A DNA stretch of 37,683 nt from Akkermansiaceae bacterium (lineage in GTDB: Bacteria > Verrucomicrobiota > Verrucomicrobiia > Verrucomicrobiales > Akkermansiaceae). Positions within the stretch are counted from its first letter, which is position 1. Each line of letters starts with the position of its first letter. Positions 8,147 through 18,000 of the stretch are shown one piece after another. The stretch is taken from the NCBI GenBank assembly GCA_903826205.1, contig CAIKDP010000024.1, forward strand, positions 1-37,683, written 5' to 3'. The notes beneath the pieces were generated by a model. The model saw only the letters and a list, made by a program, of their open reading frames with translations. It was not told where the DNA came from and searched no databases. The translations under genes were made by a program, and so were the position numbers.

Positions 8147-10048
8147 TCACAGGGTCTGCGTCATGGCGAACACATCGGCAAATGGCAGGTCGGCTAACAG
8201 GCCGAAGGCGGCGTGGCGGGTGAGCCGGGCGCGGGTGCTAGCCGGGCTGGTCAGACCGCAGAGGAATCTCGCCAGCTGACGGGGTGTGGCCAATGCGGCG
8301 TGGCGTTCATCGGCCAATGCGCGCAGCGCCTGCCACTCGTCATCAGCAGGCCGACGGGCGGGCGGACGCTTCACGGCATGCGCCGGCACGCCCCGGCAGC
8401 GCTCGCAATGGCCGCAGGGTTCGGTTAGAGTCTCCCCGAAATGAGCGGTCAGATAGGCGGTGAGGCACCCGCGGTGGCCGGCCAGTGCCAGCACCTGGCG
8501 CAAACGTTGCAGATCCGCCCGCTCGCGCCGCTCGAACACAGTGAACATTTTGTCAGTCAGATCACGCAAGTCACCCGGCATGTTAAGCATCCGATACCCC
8601 AGGCGCAGTCCTGAATGCTCCAGCACCAGATCGCCGGCGGCCTGCAATTCCCCGAGGGCCGTCACGATCTTCTGGCGCGTGACACCCAGATCCGCTACCA
8701 ATGCAGCCGGTTCAAAGGCCAACCACCCGCGCCCCCGCTTGCCGGATTCCAACAGTCCTAGCAGGAACCGCCGCTCCGCCGGTTTGCGACCCGCCCCTAT
8801 CTGATCGACTGTGCGCAGCAACTTCGCGCGATAGCCCGCGTAATAGCTGCCCGTTGCCTCAATGATGCGGTCGATCTCCAGATAGGTCAGCACCGTCGCA
8901 ACCACCGTTGGCCGGATATCGCAAGTGACGGACAAATCGTAGGCCGACACATCAAAGGTCCCGCCCAACCGCAGCACCCGGTCGAGCAGATTGCCCAGCG
9001 CCCCGCGCGTCGGGGTGTCCGCGTAGATGAAGTTTTCCAACACCGTCAGGTCGTCGCCGCAGGCGAGCAACTCGCAAACAGCCGGCTTGCCATCACGGCC
9101 CGCGCGACCGATCTCCTGGGTATGGTTTTCCAGGCTCTTGGGCAGATTGTAATGAATCACGCCACGGATATCCGCCTTGTCGATGCCCATGCCAAAGGCG
9201 ATGGTGGCCACCATGATGCGGGTTTCCCCCGCCATGAACGCGCGCTGCGCCTCGGCGCGGAAGTCATCCGCCAAGCCGGCATGATAGGCCTGCGTGGAGA
9301 GTCCGTTGCGGGCCAGCCAGGTGGCCACTTCCTCCGCGGTCTCCTGGCGCGTCACATACACCACCACCGGACCCTCGAGCGCACGGATTCTATCTAACAA
9401 CAATGCCTTGCGTTCCGCAGCGGCACACGGCGTCACCCGCAAGTCCAAATTGGAGCGGTGGAAGCTGAGTTGCACATGATCGGCGGCGGCGATGCGGAAA
9501 TGGCGGCGGATTTCCTGTGCCACGCGCGGCGTGGCGGTGGCGGTGAGCGCCAGCACACGCGGGATTTTCAGCGTGCGGCAGAGCTTGGCGAGCTTGAGGT
9601 ATTCCGGGCGGAAATTGTGGCCCCACTCGGAGATGCAATGGGCCTCATCGATGGCCACCAACTGGATGGGCAGCGCCTTCAGCCGCAGACGGAAATTTTC
9701 GTTGGCGAGACGTTCCGGGGCCACATACAGCAGCTTCAAGCTGCCAGCCTCAAGCCGGGCGTAGACATGGGCCAACTCGTCCACATCGAGTGTGGAATCC
9801 AACCGTGCCGCCGCAATCCCCTTGGCCGTGAGCGCATCGACCTGGTCCTTCATCAGGGCGATGAGCGGCGAGATGACCAGCGTGAGACCATCCAGCAGCA
9901 CTGCCGGAAGTTGATAGCAAAGCGACTTGCCACCGCCCGTGGGAAACACGGCCAACGCCGAACGACCTTCCAGCAGAGCCCGGATCACCGGTTCCTGCCC
10001 GTCGCGGAAGCCCTTGTGGCCAAATCGTTCATGGAGAATTTGCAACAC
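8147..10048 (-). CDS. recQ: ATP-dependent DNA helicase RecQ
   Basis: RecQ is a 3'-5' DNA helicase of recombinational repair and stalled-fork processing. The 633-residue protein has Walker A (TGGGKS, residues 37-42), the DEAH box at 134-137 followed by the RecQ-specific aromatic loop region (CISEWGHNFRPEY), and helicase motif VI (QEIGRAGRDG). A zinc-binding block with four cysteines (one, then PCGHCERC) and a winged-helix region follow. The last 70 residues do not show a clear HRDC domain. The start at 10048 lies about 14 residues before the first conserved block, as in the family. Confidence 0.95.
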   Translation of the reverse strand: MLQILHERFGHKGFRDGQEPVIRALLEGRSALAVFPTGGGKSLCYQLPAVLLDGLTLVISPLIALMKDQVDALTAKGIAAARLDSTLDVDELAHVYARLEAGSLKLLYVAPERLANENFRLRLKALPIQLVAIDEAHCISEWGHNFRPEYLKLAKLCRTLKIPRVLALTATATPRVAQEIRRHFRIAAADHVQLSFHRSNLDLRVTPCAAAERKALLLDRIRALEGPVVVYVTRQETAEEVATWLARNGLSTQAYHAGLADDFRAEAQRAFMAGETRIMVATIAFGMGIDKADIRGVIHYNLPKSLENHTQEIGRAGRDGKPAVCELLACGDDLTVLENFIYADTPTRGALGNLLDRVLRLGGTFDVSAYDLSVTCDIRPTVVATVLTYLEIDRIIEATGSYYAGYRAKLLRTVDQIGAGRKPAERRFLLGLLESGKRGRGWLAFEPAALVADLGVTRQKIVTALGELQAAGDLVLEHSGLRLGYRMLNMPGDLRDLTDKMFTVFERRERADLQRLRQVLALAGHRGCLTAYLTAHFGETLTEPCGHCERCRGVPAHAVKRPPARRPADDEWQALRALADERHAALATPRQLARFLCGLTSPASTRARLTRHAAFGLLADLPFADVFAMTQTL

Positions 10049-10104
10049 ACCCGAGCCTCCCCTGCCCTGCCTCCGATGACAAGCCGGAAGCGGGGATCGG
10101 CGCT

Positions 10105-10202
10105 AAGGATCCACCACATTCCTGTGGTGGGGCGCAAGATAAGGAGCCACCACATTCCTGTGGTGGGGCGCAAGATAAGGAGCCACCACATTCCTGTGGT
10201 GG
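10105..10202 (+). repeat. Three tandem REP-like hairpins, family B
   Basis: Three copies repeat with a 36-bp period. Each has the tag AAGGAG (AAGGAT in the first), arms CCACCACA and TGTGGTGG, and loop TTCC. The spacer GGCGCAAGAT separates them. Tags begin at 10105, 10141 and 10177. Single copies of the same family with other stems lie at 33378 and 33589. Three units with a 10-bp spacer are too few and too regular to be a CRISPR array. Confidence 0.9.
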
Positions 10203-10515
10203 GGGCGGAAGTGTGGACCATGATTGCGTGCCGAAGCCTCCATGCATGGGCATTCCTTCCGCACGACGACAAGAACCGAGGCGAAGCGGAGATAGCCAGC
10301 CATAGGCTGCCCGGAGGGCGAGCACAGCGAGGCAATGTCGTCACTCCTTAAGGCGGTCCCCCAATTTTCCTGTCAAGAATCCCGTTCTTCTGTCATCGCT
10401 CGTGCCGCCCCAAACAGTAAATCCTAAATTCCAAACCAAGAACATGGCTGGCTTTCTTCATTCTCGCTCTACTCTTCGTTTGAAATTTCATGCTTAGGAT
10501 TGATTGCTTCCACCC
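10203..10515. other. Intergenic region before hrpB with an imperfect inverted repeat
   Basis: The stretch separates the divergent recQ and hrpB genes. Positions 10419-10439 are three 7-bp units of the form AAATCCT/AAATTCC/AAACCAA. The sequence from 10420 (AATCCTAAATTCCAAAC) returns in inverted, slightly longer form at 10478-10501, giving a hairpin-like element just upstream of hrpB. Nothing else is recognised. Confidence 0.55.
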
Positions 10516-13095
10516 ATGCTTCCCGTTTTTGAAATTGCCGATGATCTTCGCGCCGCCATGGCCGGCGGCGACCGCTGCCGCGTGTTGCTCAAGGCGCCCA
10601 CCGGCTCGGGCAAATCGACCGCGGTCCCGGGGATTATGTTAGACTCAGGACTGGCCGGGCGCATTCTGGTCATCGAGCCACGGCGCATGGCCGCGCGCCT
10701 GCTGGCCGGGTGGGTTGCCAAACAACGCAACTCCATCCTCGGCCGGGAAGTCGGATACGCGGTGCGCTTCGACAGCCGCTACCGCGATGACACGCGGATC
10801 CTCTATCTAACGGACGGCGTGTTCCAGCGCTGGATTCAGGACGACCCCACGCTGCATGGCGTGGGGGCCGTCATTTTCGACGAGTTTCACGAGCGCCGGC
10901 TGGCGGTGGACATTGCGCTCGCGCGTTGTCTCAACCTGCAGGACGGCCCGCGGCCCGGGCTACAGATTGTGGTGATGTCCGCCACCCTGGAAACCGCCGG
11001 GCTTGCCGAATTTCTAACACCCGTGCGGGCGCTGGAAGCCGGCGGACGTCTGCATCCGGTGGACATCCTCTATCGACCGGAACGTGCGGCGCCCCACGAC
11101 CGGCGCGGCGGCCCGCCCCGGGAAATCCCGATCTGGGAGCGCATGGTGGAGGTTTGCCGTGAGGCCATGGCTCTATCCGATGTTGGCGACATCCTGATGT
11201 TTCTACCCGGCACCCATGAAATCCGCAAGACCGTTGAGTTGCTGGAATCAGGGTCTAACGCCCGCGGCTGGGATGTTTACCCACTCCACAGCACGCTGCC
11301 ACCGGCAGCCCAGGAGACCGCCATCACTCCCGGCCCGCGGCCGAGGATCATCGTGGCCACCAACGTCGCGGAAACCTCCATCACCATCGAAGGTGTGCGC
11401 ACCGTGATTGATTCCGGCCTTGCCCGCATCGCCGCGTTCGAGCCACGCCGCGGCATTAACACCCTGCTCATCAAGAAAATCTCCCGCGCCGCCGCCGAGC
11501 AGCGCGCGGGTCGCGCCGGGCGCACCGCCCCGGGCCGCTGTTTCCGCCTATGGAGCCAGCCCGATCATGCCCGCCGTGCCGAGTTTGAAACCCCGGAAGT
11601 CCACCGCATCGACCTATCGGAAGCGGCGCTGCTGCTCAAGACCTCGGGTGTCAGGGAGTTGCGGGAATTCCGTTGGCTCGATGCGCCGACCGAGGCGGCC
11701 CTCAGCCGCGCCGAGCACCTACTCCACGACCTCGGTGCACTCGACGCATCCGGCCAGCCCACCGACGAAGGTCACCAAATGGCATCCTTGCCACTTGAAC
11801 CACGGTTTTCGCGCCTGATGCTCGCCGGCCACGAACATGGCTGTGTCACCGAGACTGCCTTCATCGCCGCCACCGTCCAAGGCGAAGGTGTCTTCTCCGG
11901 AAAACCCGGCGCGGTGGGCCGCAAGGATTTTTTGTTTCCTGACGACGGTTCGGACTTCGCCGGCGAATGGCGCGCCTTCGACTCCGCCCAAACCATGGCC
12001 TTCGATCCCAGGCGTTGCGCCCCGCTCGGCATCCAAGGCCGTGCCGCACGCGAAACCGCCCAAGGCTTTGACCGGTTGCTTTCCCTGGCAAACCGCTTCG
12101 GCTGGGACTGCCCGCCCATCGACTTCCAAGCCCGCCGCGAAAACGTCGGCAAAGCGATGCTTGCCGCCTTCAGTGACCAACTCGCCATCCGCTTCAGCCA
12201 GGGCACGCTCGCGTGCCGGTTGGTCGGCAACCGCCGCGGCAAGCTCGACGAGGACTCATGTGTGAGAAATGCCCCGGCCTTCGTGGCTGCGGAGATCACC
12301 GAAGTGGAGGCCCGCGAAGTCATCGTGCACCTGCGCCGCGCCACCGGCATCGATCCCGCATGGCTCGCCGGGTTGTTTGCCGCCGATCTAACGACAACCA
12401 ATGCGGCCGCCTACGATGACAGCCGCAAGCGCGTGGTGGCGCGCAGGGAAACCCGTTTCCGCGATCTGGTCATCGACACCAAGGAAAGCGACCACGGCGT
12501 CAACCTCGATCAGGCAGCGGAACTGCTCGCCGCCCGTGTGCTGACCGGTGAACTCACCTTGAAAAACTGGGACCATGCGGTCGAGCAATGGACCGCGCGT
12601 CTCGCCTCACTGGGTTGCTGGATGCCGGAACTCGACATGCCGGGGTGGTCTGAGGACGACCGTGCCGCGGCCATCGCCCAAATTTGTCATGGGGCGGTGA
12701 GTTACAAGGAAATCAAGGAGGCCAACGTCTGGCGGGTGTTGCGCGAATGGCTCAACCCGGCCCAGCGCGCGGCGCTGGATGCGTATTGTCCCGAGCGCAT
12801 CACCCTGCCTAACGGCCAATCCGCAAAAATCACCTACGCCGCGGACAAGGACCCTTTCATCTCACTGCGCGTCTCCCACCTGTTTGGGATTTGGGACACC
12901 CCGACGGTAGCCAACGGCCGCGTCCCCTTGCTGGTCCACATTCTAACACCCGGGCAAAAACCCTGGCAAATGACCAAGGACCTCAAAGGCTTCTGGCAAT
13001 CCGGCTATGCCCAGATGAAAAAGGAAGTCGCCGGCCGCTACCCGCGCCACCCCTGGCCCGACGACCCGAGGGCGTGGGTGAAGGAAAAGGCATGA
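10516..13095 (+). CDS. hrpB: ATP-dependent helicase HrpB
   Basis: HrpB is a DEAH-family RNA-type helicase common in bacteria, with a poorly defined cellular role. From the ATG at 10516 it has 859 residues. The motifs run in order: Walker A (APTGSGKST, near residue 27), IEPRRMAAR, the box FDEFHERR, VMSATLE, ATNVAETSITIEGV and QRAGRAGR (motif VI). The helicase-associated C-terminal region (HrpB_C type) follows. A TTG four codons upstream could also start it. The stop at 13093-13095 is followed within six bases by a 7-bp tandem repeat. The gene contains seven CTAAC or GTTAG pentamers, several forcing otherwise uncommon Leu codons. Confidence 0.93.
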   Translation: MLPVFEIADDLRAAMAGGDRCRVLLKAPTGSGKSTAVPGIMLDSGLAGRILVIEPRRMAARLLAGWVAKQRNSILGREVGYAVRFDSRYRDDTRILYLTDGVFQRWIQDDPTLHGVGAVIFDEFHERRLAVDIALARCLNLQDGPRPGLQIVVMSATLETAGLAEFLTPVRALEAGGRLHPVDILYRPERAAPHDRRGGPPREIPIWERMVEVCREAMALSDVGDILMFLPGTHEIRKTVELLESGSNARGWDVYPLHSTLPPAAQETAITPGPRPRIIVATNVAETSITIEGVRTVIDSGLARIAAFEPRRGINTLLIKKISRAAAEQRAGRAGRTAPGRCFRLWSQPDHARRAEFETPEVHRIDLSEAALLLKTSGVRELREFRWLDAPTEAALSRAEHLLHDLGALDASGQPTDEGHQMASLPLEPRFSRLMLAGHEHGCVTETAFIAATVQGEGVFSGKPGAVGRKDFLFPDDGSDFAGEWRAFDSAQTMAFDPRRCAPLGIQGRAARETAQGFDRLLSLANRFGWDCPPIDFQARRENVGKAMLAAFSDQLAIRFSQGTLACRLVGNRRGKLDEDSCVRNAPAFVAAEITEVEAREVIVHLRRATGIDPAWLAGLFAADLTTTNAAAYDDSRKRVVARRETRFRDLVIDTKESDHGVNLDQAAELLAARVLTGELTLKNWDHAVEQWTARLASLGCWMPELDMPGWSEDDRAAAIAQICHGAVSYKEIKEANVWRVLREWLNPAQRAALDAYCPERITLPNGQSAKITYAADKDPFISLRVSHLFGIWDTPTVANGRVPLLVHILTPGQKPWQMTKDLKGFWQSGYAQMKKEVAGRYPRHPWPDDPRAWVKEKA

Positions 13096-13098
13096 AAA

Positions 13099-13193
<95 letters not shown>

Positions 13194-13236
13194 ACCCCTA
13201 ATAACTTCTAACAAATAACTGATAACTCTTCCCCCC

Positions 13237-13800
13237 ATGTGGCGACTGTTCCTCCTGATCTCGATTTTTCCCATTGCCGCCGCCTTGCTTTTGCGCTGGT
13301 GGTTCGGCCTGCGCGTGCTGGCGGCATACGGCGGGCGCCCGTGCCGCTGCGACCTGACGCGCTGGGACAAGGCTCTCGGCGCAAGCCCGCAAGTTGTTAG
13401 CAACGCCCAAGCCCCGGCCTGTGAGTTTGGCGATCAACTGCGGCATGCCGCACTGGCGCAATGGCAGTGCAACGAGCCTAAATCAGCCGCCTCGCGCGAG
13501 GCCAGCCGGCGTTTTGGTCTTGCGGTGCCGCCGCTCACTGCGATGGTCGCGGTGTTCGCGGCGATCCTGGCAAAAATCCCGGTTAGCGGGGCGATCATCC
13601 TTTTCATTGCGGCCACGGCGCTGGCCACCGTGTTTGGCTTGCTCTCGCTCGGAGCTGAACTGCGTGCCATCGCCACCACCGCCAGATCCCTGCGCCAAGC
13701 CCGAGCCTTCGTCCGCAGCGACGATGAGGACGCCGTCATCCAATCCGCGATTGCCCGCGCCTGGTGTGAGACCGTCCCGCCCGTGCTGCGGATGCTGTGA
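13237..13800 (+). CDS. Small membrane protein of unknown function
   Basis: The 187-residue product is not recognised. It has an N-terminal hydrophobic segment (residues 3-22) and two adjacent hydrophobic segments around 94-114 and 117-138. A soluble loop of about 70 residues lies between, with a few cysteines, and a charged tail follows. The layout suggests a three-pass inner-membrane protein. It lies between hrpB and the DAHP synthase gene on the same strand, with about 100 bp on each side, so cotranscription is uncertain. The ATG at 13237 directly precedes the first hydrophobic segment. Confidence 0.65.
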   Translation: MWRLFLLISIFPIAAALLLRWWFGLRVLAAYGGRPCRCDLTRWDKALGASPQVVSNAQAPACEFGDQLRHAALAQWQCNEPKSAASREASRRFGLAVPPLTAMVAVFAAILAKIPVSGAIILFIAATALATVFGLLSLGAELRAIATTARSLRQARAFVRSDDEDAVIQSAIARAWCETVPPVLRML

Positions 13801-13899
13801 GACGAGTCTTCTCCGCAGGCACATTGGTGACAAAGCGTTGAGAACCCTGCCTCCACTTGCCTCTTGCACGGCAGCGGTTGTGCGGCTAGCGTCGCCCGC

Positions 13900-14964
13900 G
13901 TGACGCGCCACCGTACTGACGACCTCCGCATTTCCGGGCTCAATCCGCTGATTTCACCGGCGATTCTTGCCTATTACCTGCCTGTGACCGATCCAGCGTC
14001 GGAATTGGTGGCCACCACCCGTGACCAGTGCGATGCAATTCTGCGCGGCAAGGATGACCGCCTGCTGGCGGTGGTGGGTCCGTGCTCCATCCACGATCCG
14101 GAGGCGGCGCTGGAATATGGCACCCGCCTGTTAGGCGAGGCCGGGCGACTCAAGGACGACCTGCTCATCATCATGCGGGTGTATTTTGAAAAGCCGCGTA
14201 CAACAGTCGGTTGGAAAGGCCTGATCAATGATCCGCATTTGGACAACTCCTTCGATATCAACCACGGCCTGCGTGTGGCCCGCAAGCTGCTGTTGGATCT
14301 GGCCAACATGGGGCTGCCTGCAGGCACCGAGTTCCTCGATACCATCTCGCCCCAATACATCGCCGATCTGATCGCCTGGGGCGCAATCGGCGCGCGCACC
14401 ACCGAGTCGCAGATCCACCGCGAACTCGCCTCCGGCCTGTCGATGCCCGTCGGCTTCAAGAACGGCACCGGCGGCTCGATCCAAATTGCACTCGATGCGA
14501 TCCAATCCGCCTCGCATCCGCATCACTTTCTATCCGTGACCAAACAAGGGATATCCGCCATCGTTTCCACCTCGGGCAACGACAGTTGTCATCTGATTCT
14601 GCGCGGTGGAAAATCCGGCCCCAACTACGACAAGGCCAGCATAGACGCGGTGGAGTCAATGTTGTGCAAGCAGGAATTGCCGCCATTTGTGATGGTGGAT
14701 TGTTCGCATGGCAATTCCTCCAAGGATTTCCGCAACCAACCGTTGGTCGCCCGCGCGCTGGGCCAACAAATCGCCGACGGGGCGCAGGCAATTACCGCCG
14801 TGATGATAGAATCCAACCTGGTCGAGGGCAACCAACAAGTCACCTCCGATCTATCCAAACTCGTGCGCGGCCAGTCCGTCACGGACGCCTGCATCAACTG
14901 GGACGACACCGTCCGAGTGCTGGACGGGTTGGCCCAGGCCGTGCGCGCGCGCAGAGCGCACTAG
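13900..14964 (+). CDS. aroG: 3-deoxy-7-phosphoheptulonate synthase, type I
   Basis: DAHP synthase joins phosphoenolpyruvate and erythrose 4-phosphate in the first step of the shikimate pathway. From GTG 13900 it has 354 residues, the size of the E. coli AroF/G/H enzymes. Visible family blocks include GPCSIHDP, MRVYFEKPRTTVGWKG, the GTEFLD block, GARTTESQ, GFKNGT and the metal-binding DCSHGNS. An upstream TTG at 13864 would add 12 unlike residues. The isoform, and hence the feedback inhibitor (Phe, Tyr or Trp), cannot be decided from sequence, so the symbol is generic. It converges on the minus-strand cluster 50 bp away. Confidence 0.93.
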   Translation: MTRHRTDDLRISGLNPLISPAILAYYLPVTDPASELVATTRDQCDAILRGKDDRLLAVVGPCSIHDPEAALEYGTRLLGEAGRLKDDLLIIMRVYFEKPRTTVGWKGLINDPHLDNSFDINHGLRVARKLLLDLANMGLPAGTEFLDTISPQYIADLIAWGAIGARTTESQIHRELASGLSMPVGFKNGTGGSIQIALDAIQSASHPHHFLSVTKQGISAIVSTSGNDSCHLILRGGKSGPNYDKASIDAVESMLCKQELPPFVMVDCSHGNSSKDFRNQPLVARALGQQIADGAQAITAVMIESNLVEGNQQVTSDLSKLVRGQSVTDACINWDDTVRVLDGLAQAVRARRAH

Positions 14965-15014
14965 CGTGGTAGTGTCGCGCCGGAACGCCGCAACCGCGGT
15001 CGCCGCACTTGGTG

Positions 15015-18000
15015 CTACTCTTCCAGAATTACGCGCAAGCCGACATCGTAAACCTTCTGCCACGACTCATAGGCCCGGCGCATGGACGCTGCGGCATTCA
15101 CCGGACGATCGGCCCAGGACCCGCCGCGTGCGACCTTGGGTTCATGGACATCGCCGTTGTTGCGTCCGTCGCCCTCTACATACGGATAGGGACGATGGCT
15201 GCTGAGCGTCCATTCGCTCACATTGCCGACCATGTCTTTGAGGCCCCAGACATTGGCCCGCTTTTGGCCGACGTAATCGACTACAAACGTCTTGTCGTTG
15301 AAACGCTCATCGTGCAGCGGGAAGTTCATCTCCGGTGGATAGGGCTCCAGTTTTTGCAGCAAACTCGGGCCCTGCCATGAGGTGGCCGACCAGCGCAGGC
15401 CTTGGTCGGCAAGATTGGCAAACGGACTGAAATCCGTGTCGAGCGTACCATAGAAAAACGGCGTCTCGGTGCCGCCACGGGCGGCCCATTCCCACTGCGC
15501 CTCGGTCGGCAGCGCCGCCTTGAGGCCTGCCTTGCGACCCAACCACTCACAGAAGCGCAGCGCTTCCTGCCAGGAGACCCGTGCCACCGGTTGGTCGGGA
15601 TGGTTGGCGATGAAACCTGGAATCGAATGGTCCTTGCCGTGAACATCAAGATAGCGGGTGTCATGTCCGGGGTCGAACCCGGCGAATTCGCCGTTGGTCA
15701 CTTCCGTCACCCCCATCCAAAACGACTTGTCGATTTTCACCAGCGCCCGCGGATATTCGTTAGATTGACCCTCAATCGAGCCCATGACGAATGCCCCGGC
15801 CGGGATTTGCACGAAGCCCATCTTGCGACCGTTGCCGAGATCGATCTCTCTGGTGGCGCCGCTTGCCGCAGGGGCGGCGGGCGCGCGGAGGTTGTCCGGC
15901 ACAACCGGCTGGTCGACGGCACGGGATGCTACGGCGGACACGGGTCGCACTTGGAATGCCGCCATCGCCTTCCGGTATTCGGCCTCCGGATCGGCCTCGA
16001 TGTTAGAAAACTGCCGCGCCAGCTCGAGACGCCGCGAGGCCTGTTCCGGAGCAGGCTCCCAGGCACCCCGCCACGGCACGTTCAAATCGATCCAGCGATA
16101 GAGTTGCTGGCGCGCTGTGGCATCCATGCTGGCGAGCTGCACGCCGTGGTGGCCGCTTTCCAACATCTGGATGAGCCGGCTGGTGGAGGCATGGTATTCC
16201 ATCGGCACCAGCAGCGCCGAATCGCTTTCGGGACCTGGCCGGTGGATATAGGGGTGAAGCAGATCGTAGGCACTCTTCGGGTCCTTGAATCCGGGCATGA
16301 CATGTGACCGCAGCTGGACCGGGTGCCGATGGCAGTCGATGCAATAACGTTCGATCACTGGATAGACCTCATAGGCAAAGGCGAAGGGACGCGGCCCGTC
16401 CTTGCCGGTCTTGAGCGCTTCTGCCGGTCGGCTGTCTGCCAACATCCGTCCCTGGGGCACGGTGCCGCGATCCTCGTGGCAACCGCTGCAGGAGATATGT
16501 TCGCCCGGCATGCCCACCAACCAACTGCGCATCAACTGGACGGCGCGGCCCTCGGCATCCAACGGCTGCAGGGAAACCGGCGTGTTGGCCGGAATCTGGA
16601 AAAATGCCGAACCATCCGGTTCAACCGTCGCCTCGCCCAGAATGCGCTTGACGTCCCAACTGCTTTGGACGCCCACCGAATCATGCCCGCCGCGGCCGAA
16701 GTGGGCGAAGTGATAGGAAAACACCCGGATATTCTTCACGGTACCGCGGGGCACCCCTTGCAAACCCGGGCCGGTGTAAATGTCGGCGATGTGGACATCG
16801 GCCACCTTGCTATCCGGTTGCACACGGTTGGGAATGACCGGCGGACGCGGCGAGGCCTTGAACGGAATGGGCTCTAACAATGCCTCCCCTTCCACCTCGG
16901 CCAACAGCGTCTGATTGTCAAAGCTATCAACCAGATAGATCCCCCACAGCGCGCCCGGGTTCGGTTTCATCGCCGCCAGAAAATACTTGTCGGAAAGCGG
17001 ATAGGGGTGGGCGAAGACCGAGCTGATCTCCTTGGCGTAGGCCAAGGTATTGGCGCTGTCACAAACCCGGGCGGCCACCGGTAGGCCAAACCCGGGAAGG
17101 GTCTGGATGAAGCCGGTCTTGGCCGCCGGCAGGATATCCGGCACATTGTCCATCACGCTGCCGGGAGTCCCCCATTCCTTGCTCTTGGGACGGAAGCGGA
17201 ACGGGTAATTGCGGGCAAGCCCCGGATCTAACAGAGCCAGCCGTCCGCATTCACTCACATCGTGATGCCCGCCGATCACACCGACCACCATGCTGGGATG
17301 TCCCGGCACCGGCTTGGCAAACAGAAACGTCGTCGGAAACATGGAGTTGCTGCCATAGAGGGCGAGCTGTCCGGTGCCGTCCGGGTTCATCGACATCAAC
17401 CGGCGGGAGAAATAGTGGGGAATATCACTGTATTCCCAGCGCAAAAACATCACGCGTCCGTCATTGAGCACCGTCGGATAGGCATCACTGTCCTGGTCGA
17501 ACGCCAGTTGGCGCAGCGCCTTTGTAGCGGGATCCAGCAGATAGAGATTGGCGATCAGGTCGTTGCCATTGACGCACGGCAGACCCTGCAAGCTGGCATT
17601 GGAACTCAGCAGCATCTTGCCGTCCGGCAGATAACAGGGGCCGAAAAAATCGACATCCGGATAAGTGTCGTTGGGGGTCAATCGCCGCAAACCGGTCCCA
17701 TCGCGCCGGATCTCGCTCAGCGCCCACCGGTCATTTGGGCCGCGGCTGGAGAATGCCAAGCGCTTGGCGTCATAGTCCAGCACCAAGTCGCGCACGATCC
17801 GGCCGGGCTCGGCTTGAAACAAGCGCTCCAAGCGGGGTTGGTCGCGCAAATGGGAGAGTACCGCGATCTCATTGTCCCAGGCCGTCCTGGGCACACTCGT
17901 TAGATTATAGAAGTTGGCGCCTGGAAAGCCCAGCTCGGCACTCATGACCGAGCGGGCCCGAGCCTCGGGAAACCTCCGGCGCAGCACCAGAATCTGATCG

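Noticed and set aside
10105-10202. Possible CRISPR array from three repeats
   Set aside because: Spacers are only 10 bp and identical, so these are tandem REP-like hairpins.
15418-15440. Family A-like sequence ACGGACTGAAATCCGT inside the FGE domain
   Set aside because: It has one mismatch in the stem and no CTAC after it, and it encodes conserved residues of the domain, so it is probably chance.
15015-15870. True formylglycine-generating enzyme (sulfatase activator)
   Set aside because: The fold is recognisable, but the catalytic cysteine pair after the RGGSW block is not present.
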